Assembly (NCBI RefSeq): GCF_016461785.1
Contig: NZ_JAEMUH010000014.1
Coordinates: 1-64,000 of the forward strand
Direction of reading: 5' to 3'
From: Marinomonas ostreistagni
Lineage (GTDB): Bacteria; Pseudomonadota; Gammaproteobacteria; Pseudomonadales; Marinomonadaceae
Length of the DNA stretch: 64,000 nucleotides
Shown here: piece by piece, positions 15,717 to 23,205 of the stretch
Layout: every line of letters starts with the position of its first letter
Numbering within the stretch: the first letter of the stretch is position 1
Notes under the pieces: model-generated
What the model was told of the DNA's origin: nothing
Databases searched by the model: none
The model's input: only the letters and a program-made list of their open reading frames with translations
Made by a program: the position numbers and the translations under genes

Positions 15717-17240
15717 ATGGAACAGGTTCTATCCCTTTCTGAATGGCTAATTCATTGGGGGGCGATTATAACGTTCGCTTTATTGTTTTTGGGCATTGTG
15801 TTTTTTTGCATTCTATATGTGATCGATGTTCGACAAACGCAGCACACTATTCGTCGTAACTATCCCGTTATTGGCAGGATGCGATACATTCTCGAGCATT
15901 TAGGTGAATTCTTTCGCCAGTATTTTTTTGCTTTTGATCGAGATGAATTACCTTTTAATAGGGCTGAACGTTCTTGGGTATATCGAGCTGCCAAACATGA
16001 AGATACGACCCAAGCTTTTGGCTCTACTCGGCCTTTAGATCAAAAAGGTGAAGTGTTCTTTGTCAGCAGTACCTATCCTAAATTAACGGAAGAGTTAGTA
16101 GAGCCCAGCGCAATTTGTTTTGGTGAATTTACTGCTCGAGAACCATATCGAACCAACTCAATTATTAACATTTCTGGCATGAGTTTTGGCGCTTTGTCCA
16201 AGCCTGCTATTAAAGCGCTTTCAAAAGGTGCTGCTAAAGCAGGAGCTTGGATGAATACGGGGGAAGGAGGCTTATCGCCTTATCATCTGGAGGGTAACTG
16301 TGACATTGTTTTCCAAATTGGTACGGCTAAGTACGGTGTTCAGGACGACCATGGTCACTTGGATACAGAACGCTTAAAAAATATTGCTCAACATAAGCAA
16401 GTGAAAATGATTGAGATAAAGCTTTCTCAGGGGGCCAAACCAGGAAAAGGTGGTATGTTGCCAGGTAGTAAAGTAACCGCTGAGATTGCCGAAGTACGTA
16501 ACATCAAAGTAGGGGAAGATTCAATCAGCCCTAACCGACATGTCGATATTGCAAATACTCATGATCTGCTTGAAATGATACATAAAGTTCGTAAGCTGAC
16601 AGGCAAGCCAACGGGTATAAAACTTGTCGTCGGTGAGCTTGATTTCTTTGATGAACTTTTTAAGCAAATTCATCAGCGTGGTTTTGAGTATGCTCCAGAT
16701 TTTATTACGTTAGACAGTGCCGATGGAGGGACGGGCGCAGCTCCTCAGACATTAATGGATTACGTAGGTATGACCGTACGTGAAAGTTTGCCTGCGGTTG
16801 TCAATCGAGTGACATCTTATGGACTCCGTTCACGTATAAAAATCATTGCCACAGGTAAGTTAGTGGTTCCCGGTAAGGTTGCTTGGGCGTTTGCAATGGG
16901 GGCTGACGCAGTGGTAAGTGCTAGAGGTTTTTTGTTTTCAATTGGTTGTATCCAAGCTTTAAAATGTAATCAAAACACCTGTCCAACAGGTATAACAACT
17001 CATGATGAGAAGTTACAGAAAGGGCTGGTGCCAGAAGAAAAGGCTGAACGTGTAGCAAATTACATTAGTGAAATGAAGCACAGTGTTGGCTTGGTGGTTC
17101 AAGCATGTGGTGTGGATGAGCCTCGACAGCTGACAAGAAAGCATGTTCGTCTCATAGAAGATCAAAACCATTCAGTTCGTTACGATGATGTAGACCCTTT
17201 GCCAACAGAGGGGGCCAGCCTAGAAAATCATCCTTCATAG
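15717..17240 (+). CDS. FMN-binding glutamate-synthase-family protein
   Basis: The 507-residue protein starts with one membrane helix (about 13-36) and then carries the glutamate synthase central/FMN domain as a single unit: ISGMSFGALSKPAIKALSKGA, NTGEGGLS, EIKLSQGAKPGKGGMLPG and DSADGGTGAAP. A C-x5-C-x4-C motif (about 410-421, CIQALKCNQNTC) fits a [3Fe-4S] cluster. There is no glutaminase domain, so it is not a complete GltB. Family members are proposed oxidoreductases acting at the membrane; the substrate is unknown. No partner reductase is adjacent. Confidence 0.88.
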   Translation: MEQVLSLSEWLIHWGAIITFALLFLGIVFFCILYVIDVRQTQHTIRRNYPVIGRMRYILEHLGEFFRQYFFAFDRDELPFNRAERSWVYRAAKHEDTTQAFGSTRPLDQKGEVFFVSSTYPKLTEELVEPSAICFGEFTAREPYRTNSIINISGMSFGALSKPAIKALSKGAAKAGAWMNTGEGGLSPYHLEGNCDIVFQIGTAKYGVQDDHGHLDTERLKNIAQHKQVKMIEIKLSQGAKPGKGGMLPGSKVTAEIAEVRNIKVGEDSISPNRHVDIANTHDLLEMIHKVRKLTGKPTGIKLVVGELDFFDELFKQIHQRGFEYAPDFITLDSADGGTGAAPQTLMDYVGMTVRESLPAVVNRVTSYGLRSRIKIIATGKLVVPGKVAWAFAMGADAVVSARGFLFSIGCIQALKCNQNTCPTGITTHDEKLQKGLVPEEKAERVANYISEMKHSVGLVVQACGVDEPRQLTRKHVRLIEDQNHSVRYDDVDPLPTEGASLENHPS

Positions 17241-17574
17241 ATCAGCGAGATTTATTAGCGATAATGTAAGTAAAGTTCTAAATAATGCTATGGTGTTTAC
17301 CAGAGCGATTGATTACACTCGGCTTGTTTAGGGGAGTAGCCTTCTTCAGTCATTGAAGAGTAAACATCAACAGTCTCCAAGCATCTGCTTGTGGTGTTTA
17401 CGTACTTAAGTGTATTGGCAAGACTTAAGCGATATTTGCGCGCGGACAGGGCGTAGATGTTGCTTGAGTAAATGCCTGTCCGCTAACAAGAGTACGTACA
17501 GTGAAATCCTTCCTTTCTAAAATGATCAGTATCTCTATCTTTGCACCCACTGAGTTATACAGTGGAGGTAAGCC
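17241..17574 (+). ncRNA. Probable yybP-ykoY (Mn2+-sensing) riboswitch leader
   Basis: The 334-nt gap before the Ca/Na antiporter gene has no ORF but contains GTTTAGGGGAGTAGCC (17326-17341) followed by GTCATTGAAGAG. GGGGAGUAG is the conserved loop-1 sequence of yybP-ykoY aptamers (E. coli alx and mntP leaders). Stable helices follow: GTAAACATC pairs with GGTGTTTAC around an AAGC-ATCT-GCTT hairpin, CTTAAGT pairs with ACTTAAG, and GCGGACAGG (about 17442) pairs with CCTGTCCGC (about 17475). The class senses Mn2+ and is known upstream of cation exporters, which fits the downstream gene. Exact aptamer borders were not resolved. Confidence 0.65.
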
Positions 17575-18543
17575 ATGATTTTACCTATTGTCGCCATTAT
17601 CATTGGCTTTGTCTTACTTATCAAAAGTGCGGATAAGTTTGTAGAAGGAGCTTCGTCAGTCGCGCATCACAGTGGCATGCCACCTTTATTGATCGGTATG
17701 TTAATCGTTGGGTTTGGTACTTCCGCTCCAGAAATGGTTGTTTCAGCCATGGCGGCAATGGATGGCAATCCGGCTTTAGCACTTGGTAACGCCATTGGCT
17801 CAAACATCGTCAACATTAGCTTAATCCTTGGTGTGACGGCTGTTCTAGCGCCCATTGCGGTACATTCCAATATTGTTCGTAAAGAGCTTCCTATCCTTGT
17901 GTTTATCTCATTGGCTCTTGGTGTGATGTTGTGGGACTTTGAGATCAGTACCTTAGAAGCTTACGCACTTTTAGGCATATTTTTTGGCGTGTTCGGTTGG
18001 CAGATCTACGCTGGATTAACGGGGAAAGGGGATACCTTAGAAGCAGATTGCGAAGCGGATATTGGATCGGCTGCAACATCATTATCAAAATCCATTTTGA
18101 TGTTGACGCTAGGGCTTATTGTGCTGGTTGCAAGTTCTCGACTGTTGGTTTGGGGGGCTGTTGAAATTGCAGCTGCATTAGGTGTAAGTGATCTGATTAT
18201 TGGCTTGACCATTGTTGCTTTAGGAACTTCTTTGCCGGAACTGGCTGCATCGATCACCGCTGTACGTAAAGGTGAACATGACTTAGCCATTGGTAATGTT
18301 GTGGGATCAAACATGTTTAATACACTGGCAGTCATTGGTATCGCTGGTGCTATTCAGCCTATTTCTAATATCGGAGCTGAGGTGTTCTGGCGTGACTGGT
18401 TAGCGATGATTGTTTTGACTGTTCTCTTACTGCTGATGTCCATTAAAATCGGCAAATCACGTACCATTAACCGTTATGAAGGTGGTGCGTTGCTATTAAC
18501 GTACGTTGGCTATAACGCATATTTAATTTCTTCAAGTTTTTAG
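17575..18543 (+). CDS. Calcium/sodium antiporter, CaCA superfamily (YrbG-like)
   Basis: The 322-residue protein has two inverted halves of five helices each, with the alpha-repeat motifs GFGTSAPEMVVSAMAA..GNAIGSNIVNISLILG and VALGTSLPELAASITAVRKG..GNVVGSNMFNTLAVIG. The paired acidic residues in the P-E-M and P-E-L segments bind cation. Homologues exchange Na+ or H+ for Ca2+. A probable Mn2+ riboswitch upstream suggests that here the protein exports Mn2+ or is induced by it. GGAGGTAAGCC precedes the ATG. An mscS gene follows 32 bp downstream, likely in the same transcript. Confidence 0.93.
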   Translation: MILPIVAIIIGFVLLIKSADKFVEGASSVAHHSGMPPLLIGMLIVGFGTSAPEMVVSAMAAMDGNPALALGNAIGSNIVNISLILGVTAVLAPIAVHSNIVRKELPILVFISLALGVMLWDFEISTLEAYALLGIFFGVFGWQIYAGLTGKGDTLEADCEADIGSAATSLSKSILMLTLGLIVLVASSRLLVWGAVEIAAALGVSDLIIGLTIVALGTSLPELAASITAVRKGEHDLAIGNVVGSNMFNTLAVIGIAGAIQPISNIGAEVFWRDWLAMIVLTVLLLLMSIKIGKSRTINRYEGGALLLTYVGYNAYLISSSF

Positions 18544-18575
18544 GTTTGTATCATGACTGTCCAGGAGTTTAATAA

Positions 18576-19421
18576 ATGGATACCTTGTTAGCGTTTTATC
18601 ACACCTATGAGAATCAGATCTTCAATATGGGTAAAAATACCTTGCTCACATTGATGATCTTGGTGATCGCGTCCCTGCTATCAAAAATGGTTAAGAAAGG
18701 GGTGTTTGCTAGCGTTTCACGGCTGAGTAAGAACGATGAAATTGTGTCTGCTTTGTTATCTAAAGTTGCCGCCTATGCCGTGTTTTTGGTGGCAATGGTC
18801 ATTATTTTAGACTTGTTTGGCGTGAATACAGCAAGTTTGGTTGCATTAGTTGGTGCCGCTGGTTTGGCTATTGGTTTGGCATTGAAAGATACACTAAGCA
18901 ACATCGCTGCGGGCATTATGATTTTGTTTTTAAAGCCGATCAAAAAGGGCGAGTTCGTAGAATTTAGCGGTACCATGGGCACAGTAAAAGACATTGGTTT
19001 GTTTACTTCTATCTTTGAAACCGCCGATGGTTTGTATATTTCTAGCCCAAACAGTGCGGTATGGGGATCTACTATTAAGAACTTTTCTCGCAATAGCCGT
19101 CGGCGAATGGATATCACTGTGGGGATTTCTTACGATGATTCCATTGATGTGGGTATGAAAGCGTTATTGGATTTAGCCAATGAGGTGGATGTGCTTCTTA
19201 AAGACCCTGCTCCTCAGGTGATTGTTCATATGCTTGCTGATAGTTCGGTGAACCTTCAACTGCGTGCGTGGGCGCCAACGGACAAGTATTGGGAAACATT
19301 CTGGGCAATGCAGAAGGATGCCAAGCTTCGCATAGAGGAAGCAGGGCTTACGATTCCGTTCCCTCAACGAGATCTTCATATCTACAACCATGCGCCTGGA
19401 CCACAAAGCGCTGTACAATAA
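18576..19421 (+). CDS. MscS-family mechanosensitive channel
   Basis: The 281-residue protein has three N-terminal helices, the pore-lining TM3 (VGAAGLAIGLALKDTLSNIAAGIMI), the beta domain starting PIKKGEFVEFSGTMGTV, and the C-terminal alpha/beta domain ending LTIPFPQRDLHIY. Length and layout match E. coli MscS (286 aa). It forms heptamers in the inner membrane and releases osmolytes on hypo-osmotic shock. It probably shares the transcript of the upstream antiporter and ends at a strong terminator. Confidence 0.94.
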   Translation: MDTLLAFYHTYENQIFNMGKNTLLTLMILVIASLLSKMVKKGVFASVSRLSKNDEIVSALLSKVAAYAVFLVAMVIILDLFGVNTASLVALVGAAGLAIGLALKDTLSNIAAGIMILFLKPIKKGEFVEFSGTMGTVKDIGLFTSIFETADGLYISSPNSAVWGSTIKNFSRNSRRRMDITVGISYDDSIDVGMKALLDLANEVDVLLKDPAPQVIVHMLADSSVNLQLRAWAPTDKYWETFWAMQKDAKLRIEEAGLTIPFPQRDLHIYNHAPGPQSAVQ

Positions 19422-19438
19422 ATAACCCGAAAGATTTT

Positions 19439-19462
19439 AAAAGGCCTCCTATGAGGCCTTTT
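19439..19462 (+). terminator. Intrinsic terminator after mscS
   Basis: AAAAGGCCTC and GAGGCCTTTT form a perfect 10-bp stem around CTAT, 17 bp after the mscS stop codon. Confidence 0.85.
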
Positions 19463-19640
19463 GCGTTTTAAGGTTCAGTCATCATGGTATTTTCAACTTC
19501 ATGACATTTCGTGCACGTTATTAATATTTATAGCAATTTATCTTCCATTAAGTACATTCGATGGAGTCTCAAGCAGCAACACGACAACGGCATCAAATTA
19601 AGCGAAGATGATTTTTATGGATAGCTTAAGGAGATTAAAG

Positions 19641-21236
19641 ATGAGCAAAGATGTAGCAGAGGTAATTGTTGAGACATTAAGTAACGCAGGTGCAAAGCGA
19701 TGCTATGGTGTAGTTGGAGATACGATCAATCATTTCACAGATAAAATACGAACATCTGAGTTGGAATGGGTGCATGTAAGGCACGAAGAAGTAGGCGCTT
19801 TTGCAGCAGGCGCAGAGTCTTACATGACACAAGAGCTATCAATTTGCGCTGGAACTTGCGGTCCAGGAAGCTTGCATTTTATCAATGGCATTTTTGAATC
19901 TCATCGTAATGGCTCTCCTTTAGTGTTTATTGCGTCAAATGTTGACCGTATGGAAGAAGGCCTTAACTTTCCACAGGAGGTCGATCAAAAGCAAATTTAT
20001 GAGCAATGCTCGGTATTTTGTGAAAGGATTTCCCACCCTGACCAAGCTTGTCGAATTGTCACTCAGGCAACTCAAGCAGCATTAGCTAACAAAGGTGTCG
20101 CAGTGGTCGTTGTCAATGGCGATATGTTCAAGGAAAAGGTAAACGATCATTTGAAATGGACAGTTAACCGAACATCGCCCGTGACTCATCCTAACGAATC
20201 CGAGCTTGGGCAATTAATAGATCTGATTAATGAATCTAAAAAAATTACCTTGTATGCGGGTATTGGCGCTAGAGATGCTCGAAATGAAGTGATAGAGCTT
20301 GCTAAGCAACTTAATGCCCCGATTGTTCATAGCTCAAGATCAAAGGAATTTATTGAACCAGAAAACACTTATCAAGTTGGTATGACTGGCATATTGGGCA
20401 ATAAAGCGGGTATGGAAGCCGTTTTAGACTGTGACCTCCTGCTATGCCTTGGGACAGATTTTGCCTACACACAGTTTTACCCTACTAATGCTAAAATCGC
20501 GCAAATTAACCTAAATACTGAACATTTAGGCAAACGTTGCCCGATAGATTTAGGGCTGACAGGAGATGTCCGATCTACTTTGAATATTCTGCTCAATAGA
20601 TTAACAACTCAAAAAAGTGATGCGCATCTTAAAAAAGCATTAAACCAATGGCGCCATGATTTGGAAGGATATCGCAAAGAGGAAGAGTCTAATTACTCAT
20701 TAATTCATCCTCAAACAGTCACACGAAAATTAAACGAATATGCTTCTGACAATGCAGTTTTCACTGCAGATGGTGGCTCACCAATGGTCTGGCTATTAAG
20801 GCATTTAGAAGCCAAAGGAAAAAGAAGGTTTTTAACCAGTCTTTCTCATGGAACCATGGCAAATGCCTACCCACAAGCTATGGGCATAGCAAAAGCTTAT
20901 CCAGAGCTGCAGGCTATTGCATTGTGTGGTGATGGTGGAATGACAATGTTAATGGGGGATTTATTAACACTTGTTCAAGAAAATATACCAGTGAAATTGC
21001 TGATATATAACAATGAGTCTCTGGGTTTCGTCGAAATGGAACAGCGGGTAGAGGGGCAATTAGACAGTTTCACCAAACTTCAAAATCCTGATTTTGCAAA
21101 AGTTGCTGAAGCGATCGGTTTAGATGCCTGGCGAGTTGAGGAGCCAAAGGAAATTGATCATGCAATGAAGCAATGGCTTGCATCAGATAAACCAGCACTA
21201 CTTGATGTAAAAAAGTCAGCCCAATGGAGCTGGTGA
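19641..21236 (+). CDS. poxB: Pyruvate oxidase / pyruvate:quinone dehydrogenase PoxB, zero-frame product
   Basis: The zero frame encodes 531 residues of a thiamine-diphosphate and FAD enzyme that decarboxylates pyruvate to acetate and passes electrons to quinone. The ThDP N-domain has GVVGDTINHFTD and VRHEEVGAFAAGAES (catalytic Glu), and the C-domain has the Mg-ThDP motif GDGGMTMLMGDLLTLVQENIPVK ending in NN. The ATG at 19641 follows AAGGAG. The frame stops at TGA (21234-21236) shortly after an A AAA AAG heptamer. The missing family C-terminus, which forms the lipid-binding and autoinhibitory peptide in E. coli PoxB, is encoded in the -1 frame. So this is a frameshifted gene or a truncated isoform. 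Confidence 0.88.
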   Translation: MSKDVAEVIVETLSNAGAKRCYGVVGDTINHFTDKIRTSELEWVHVRHEEVGAFAAGAESYMTQELSICAGTCGPGSLHFINGIFESHRNGSPLVFIASNVDRMEEGLNFPQEVDQKQIYEQCSVFCERISHPDQACRIVTQATQAALANKGVAVVVVNGDMFKEKVNDHLKWTVNRTSPVTHPNESELGQLIDLINESKKITLYAGIGARDARNEVIELAKQLNAPIVHSSRSKEFIEPENTYQVGMTGILGNKAGMEAVLDCDLLLCLGTDFAYTQFYPTNAKIAQINLNTEHLGKRCPIDLGLTGDVRSTLNILLNRLTTQKSDAHLKKALNQWRHDLEGYRKEEESNYSLIHPQTVTRKLNEYASDNAVFTADGGSPMVWLLRHLEAKGKRRFLTSLSHGTMANAYPQAMGIAKAYPELQAIALCGDGGMTMLMGDLLTLVQENIPVKLLIYNNESLGFVEMEQRVEGQLDSFTKLQNPDFAKVAEAIGLDAWRVEEPKEIDHAMKQWLASDKPALLDVKKSAQWSW

Positions 21237-21355
21237 TGCCTCCAAAAATTGAAGCAGGGCAAGTTGCATCAACCGCTTTATTTGGTATTAAAGCGGTCTT
21301 AAACGGAAGAGCTGATGAGGTGGTTGATCTGCTTAAAGATAACTTCATCCGTTAA
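21215..21355 (+). other. poxB: -1 frame extension encoding the PoxB C-terminus
   Basis: Starting with the G of the AAG codon, the -1 frame reads VSPMELVMPPKI, then a middle stretch, and ends GRADEVVDLLKDNFIR before TAA at 21353-21355. E. coli PoxB ends in the same pattern (IPPQI...GRGDEVIELAKTNWLR). A -1 shift at 21209-21215 would give 525 + 46 = 571 residues, against 572 in E. coli. Whether this occurs by programmed slippage, or whether the gene has simply lost one A, cannot be decided from the sequence. Confidence 0.75.
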
Positions 21356-21437
21356 TTTCATTTGATCCCCCCCATGAAGTAGTGACGTTTGTTGCTGCTT
21401 TATGGGGTTAGGCAATTTTAAAGTAAAGGGAATTAAT

Positions 21438-22022
21438 ATGGCATTTTTAAAATCCATTGAACAAACGACAAAGCGAGCGATTAACTCCAAACACATGCTT
21501 AAGGGGATTACTCTTGCTTCGTTTCTTGAATCCATTATCGTGCCCATTCCGTTAGAGGCTGTGTTGGTCCCTTTGCTTCAGGCACGTAGAGAAAAAATAT
21601 GGCTGATCGCATTCATGACAACCTTGGGTTGTATGGTGGGAGCATTAGTTGGTTATGCCTTAGGTTACTACTTATTTGACCTTGTCGGTGACTGGGTCAT
21701 ACAAACCTTTTCTAGCCCTGAGCAATTTGAACAAGTTAGCAATAAAATGGAAAGCCAAGGTTTTTGGTTTGTTTTAACGCTAGGGATTGTCCCCGTGCCG
21801 TTTCAAATCGCCATGCTGGCTGCAGGAGCAACGAAGTATTCATTGATTGGGTTTATCGCTGCCACAACGATCGCTCGCTCTATCCGTTACTTTGGCTTGG
21901 CCTTAGTTGTATATTTCGCTGGAAATCAAGCAGAAAGCCTTATTCGTAAGTACAAAACAAAGGCAATTATCGTTCTGTCCATTTTAGTTATCGTGTTGTG
22001 GTGGCTGTCATCTTTCCTATAA
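21438..22022 (+). CDS. DedA/VTT-domain membrane protein (YqaA-like)
   Basis: The 194-residue protein has four to five hydrophobic segments and the VTT core: an LESIIVPIPLEAVLVPL re-entrant-like start, G-x3-G-x-x-x-GY-x-LG (GALVGYALGYYLF), and LGIVPVPFQIAMLAAGATKYS with the family's F-x-x-x-x-R (TIARSIRYFG) further on. DedA-like proteins move or scramble phospholipids or undecaprenyl phosphate and affect envelope homeostasis. The start at 21438 follows AAGGGAATTAAT. It lies 82 bp after the frameshifted poxB and directly before a start-less DUF411 frame. Confidence 0.85.
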   Translation: MAFLKSIEQTTKRAINSKHMLKGITLASFLESIIVPIPLEAVLVPLLQARREKIWLIAFMTTLGCMVGALVGYALGYYLFDLVGDWVIQTFSSPEQFEQVSNKMESQGFWFVLTLGIVPVPFQIAMLAAGATKYSLIGFIAATTIARSIRYFGLALVVYFAGNQAESLIRKYKTKAIIVLSILVIVLWWLSSFL

Positions 22023-22023
22023 A

Positions 22024-22449
22024 GCTCACTCGAAGGCATCTTTTGACTTAGACGAGGCATTTTTAGTTCATAAAAGCCCCACATGTGGTTGCTGTACAGG
22101 ATGGGTTGATCATATGACGTCACATGGTGCACATACCAAGATCCAACATTCTGATAATCTAGCGGGATTAAAAGCCGATTTAGGCATACCTGCTAATGCT
22201 AGATCCTGCCATACCGCCGTGTCTGATTCTGGTTATGTTTTCGAAGGGCATATTCCAGCAAAATTTATCCAGCAATTTTTAAGTAAGCCCGTTTTAGATG
22301 CGAAAGGGCTGGTTGTCCCTGGAATGCCTGTTGGATCGCCCGGCATGGAATACAACGATCAGTTCATGCCATATGTTGTTTATTTACTTAAGTCGGATGG
22401 GGAACTCGAAGTGTTCGAGAAAGTTAACTCACTAGCTGATCAATCATAG
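22024..22449 (+). CDS. DUF411 domain protein, 5' end unresolved
   Basis: The frame encodes a DUF411 domain: VHKSPTCGCCTGWVDHM, then ARSCHTAVSDSGYVFEGHIPA and VPGMPVGSPGMEY, with conserved cysteine, histidine and methionine residues suited to Cu binding. The first in-frame ATG (22114) lies after the essential TCGCC motif, so the real protein must begin upstream. No ATG, GTG or TTG exists in frame between there and a stop near 21988. The usual signal peptide is missing. The frame is +1 relative to the preceding DedA gene and opens before its stop, so a frameshifted DedA-DUF411 fusion or a decayed gene are the options. Confidence 0.6.
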   Translation, partial: AHSKASFDLDEAFLVHKSPTCGCCTGWVDHMTSHGAHTKIQHSDNLAGLKADLGIPANARSCHTAVSDSGYVFEGHIPAKFIQQFLSKPVLDAKGLVVPGMPVGSPGMEYNDQFMPYVVYLLKSDGELEVFEKVNSLADQS

Positions 22450-22479
22450 ACGATAGATAAATCGAATATTCGTGTGTCG

Positions 22480-22507
22480 AACGCTGCTGCATAGCAGCGT
22501 TTTTTTT
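22480..22507 (+). terminator. Intrinsic terminator after the DUF411 gene
   Basis: AACGCTGCT and AGCAGCGTT pair in a perfect 9-bp stem around GCAT, and a run of T follows on the plus strand. Confidence 0.85.
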
Positions 22508-22737
22508 AACAAGATAGAAGTCGTAAGCTAATGTTAATTATTGTAGGCTTCTGATAAGTAAAGGTTTTTATAAAAAATATTTCTTTAGATGTGGCTCTGA
22601 TCAATTGCTACAAAAAATTATCAGTCTTTTTACTTAGCACTGGTTGAAAAAGAATGAAAACACCCTTAGGTTATTAGTTGTGACAATGAAACGCTAAACG
22701 TCCCTGAGTAATGGGATAGGAAGAAGGAATTATTATT

Positions 22738-23133
22738 ATGTATACATTAGATATCAGCGGTCACCATGTTCACACTACTGAAGAAGTTCAGAATACAATC
22801 AAAGAGGGAATGGATCAGCTAGCTGACATCAACAGCCATATTACTTCTATCAAAGTCATAGTTAATTCAGAGAGCCACCAAAATAAGAGTGAACTAATTC
22901 TTGAGGCACGAGTTCACATTCCGGGTCACGATTTATTTGCTTCTGTTACGACTGATAAACAACTTGGCGTAGCAGTGGATACTTTAGTCGAAAAACTTGA
23001 GAAACAACTTCTCAAACACAAAGCCAAACACGAAGGCCGAAAACATCATCCTGATGCTCGTGATGTAGAGACAATAGAAGAACGAGAAGAGCAAGAAGAG
23101 TTTAATGAGCTAGATCGCCGCGATGCAATCTAA
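22738..23133 (+). CDS. hpf: Ribosome hibernation promoting factor family protein
   Basis: The 131-residue protein has the S30AE/YfiA fold pattern: an MYTLDISGHHVHTTEEVQN start, IKVIVNSESH.. and the EARVHIPGHDLFASVTTDKQLGVAVDTLVEKLEKQLLKHKAKH core with the basic helix that contacts 16S rRNA. A charged Glu-rich tail (about 110-131) follows, longer than the 95-residue E. coli HPF and closer to YfiA in length. It stabilises idle ribosomes in stationary phase. It is monocistronic and terminated between it and acnB. Confidence 0.85.
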   Translation: MYTLDISGHHVHTTEEVQNTIKEGMDQLADINSHITSIKVIVNSESHQNKSELILEARVHIPGHDLFASVTTDKQLGVAVDTLVEKLEKQLLKHKAKHEGRKHHPDARDVETIEEREEQEEFNELDRRDAI

Positions 23134-23160
23134 GTGATTTTTATATTTTTCAAGAATAGA

Positions 23161-23188
23161 AAAGGGCGCTTGTAAAGCGCCCTTTTTT
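23161..23188. terminator. Bidirectional terminator between hpf and acnB
   Basis: AAAGGGCGCTT and AAGCGCCCTTT form an 11-bp stem around GTA, with an A-tract before and T-tract after, serving convergent genes. Confidence 0.85.
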
Positions 23189-23205
23189 GATCATCGAATT
23201 TATAA

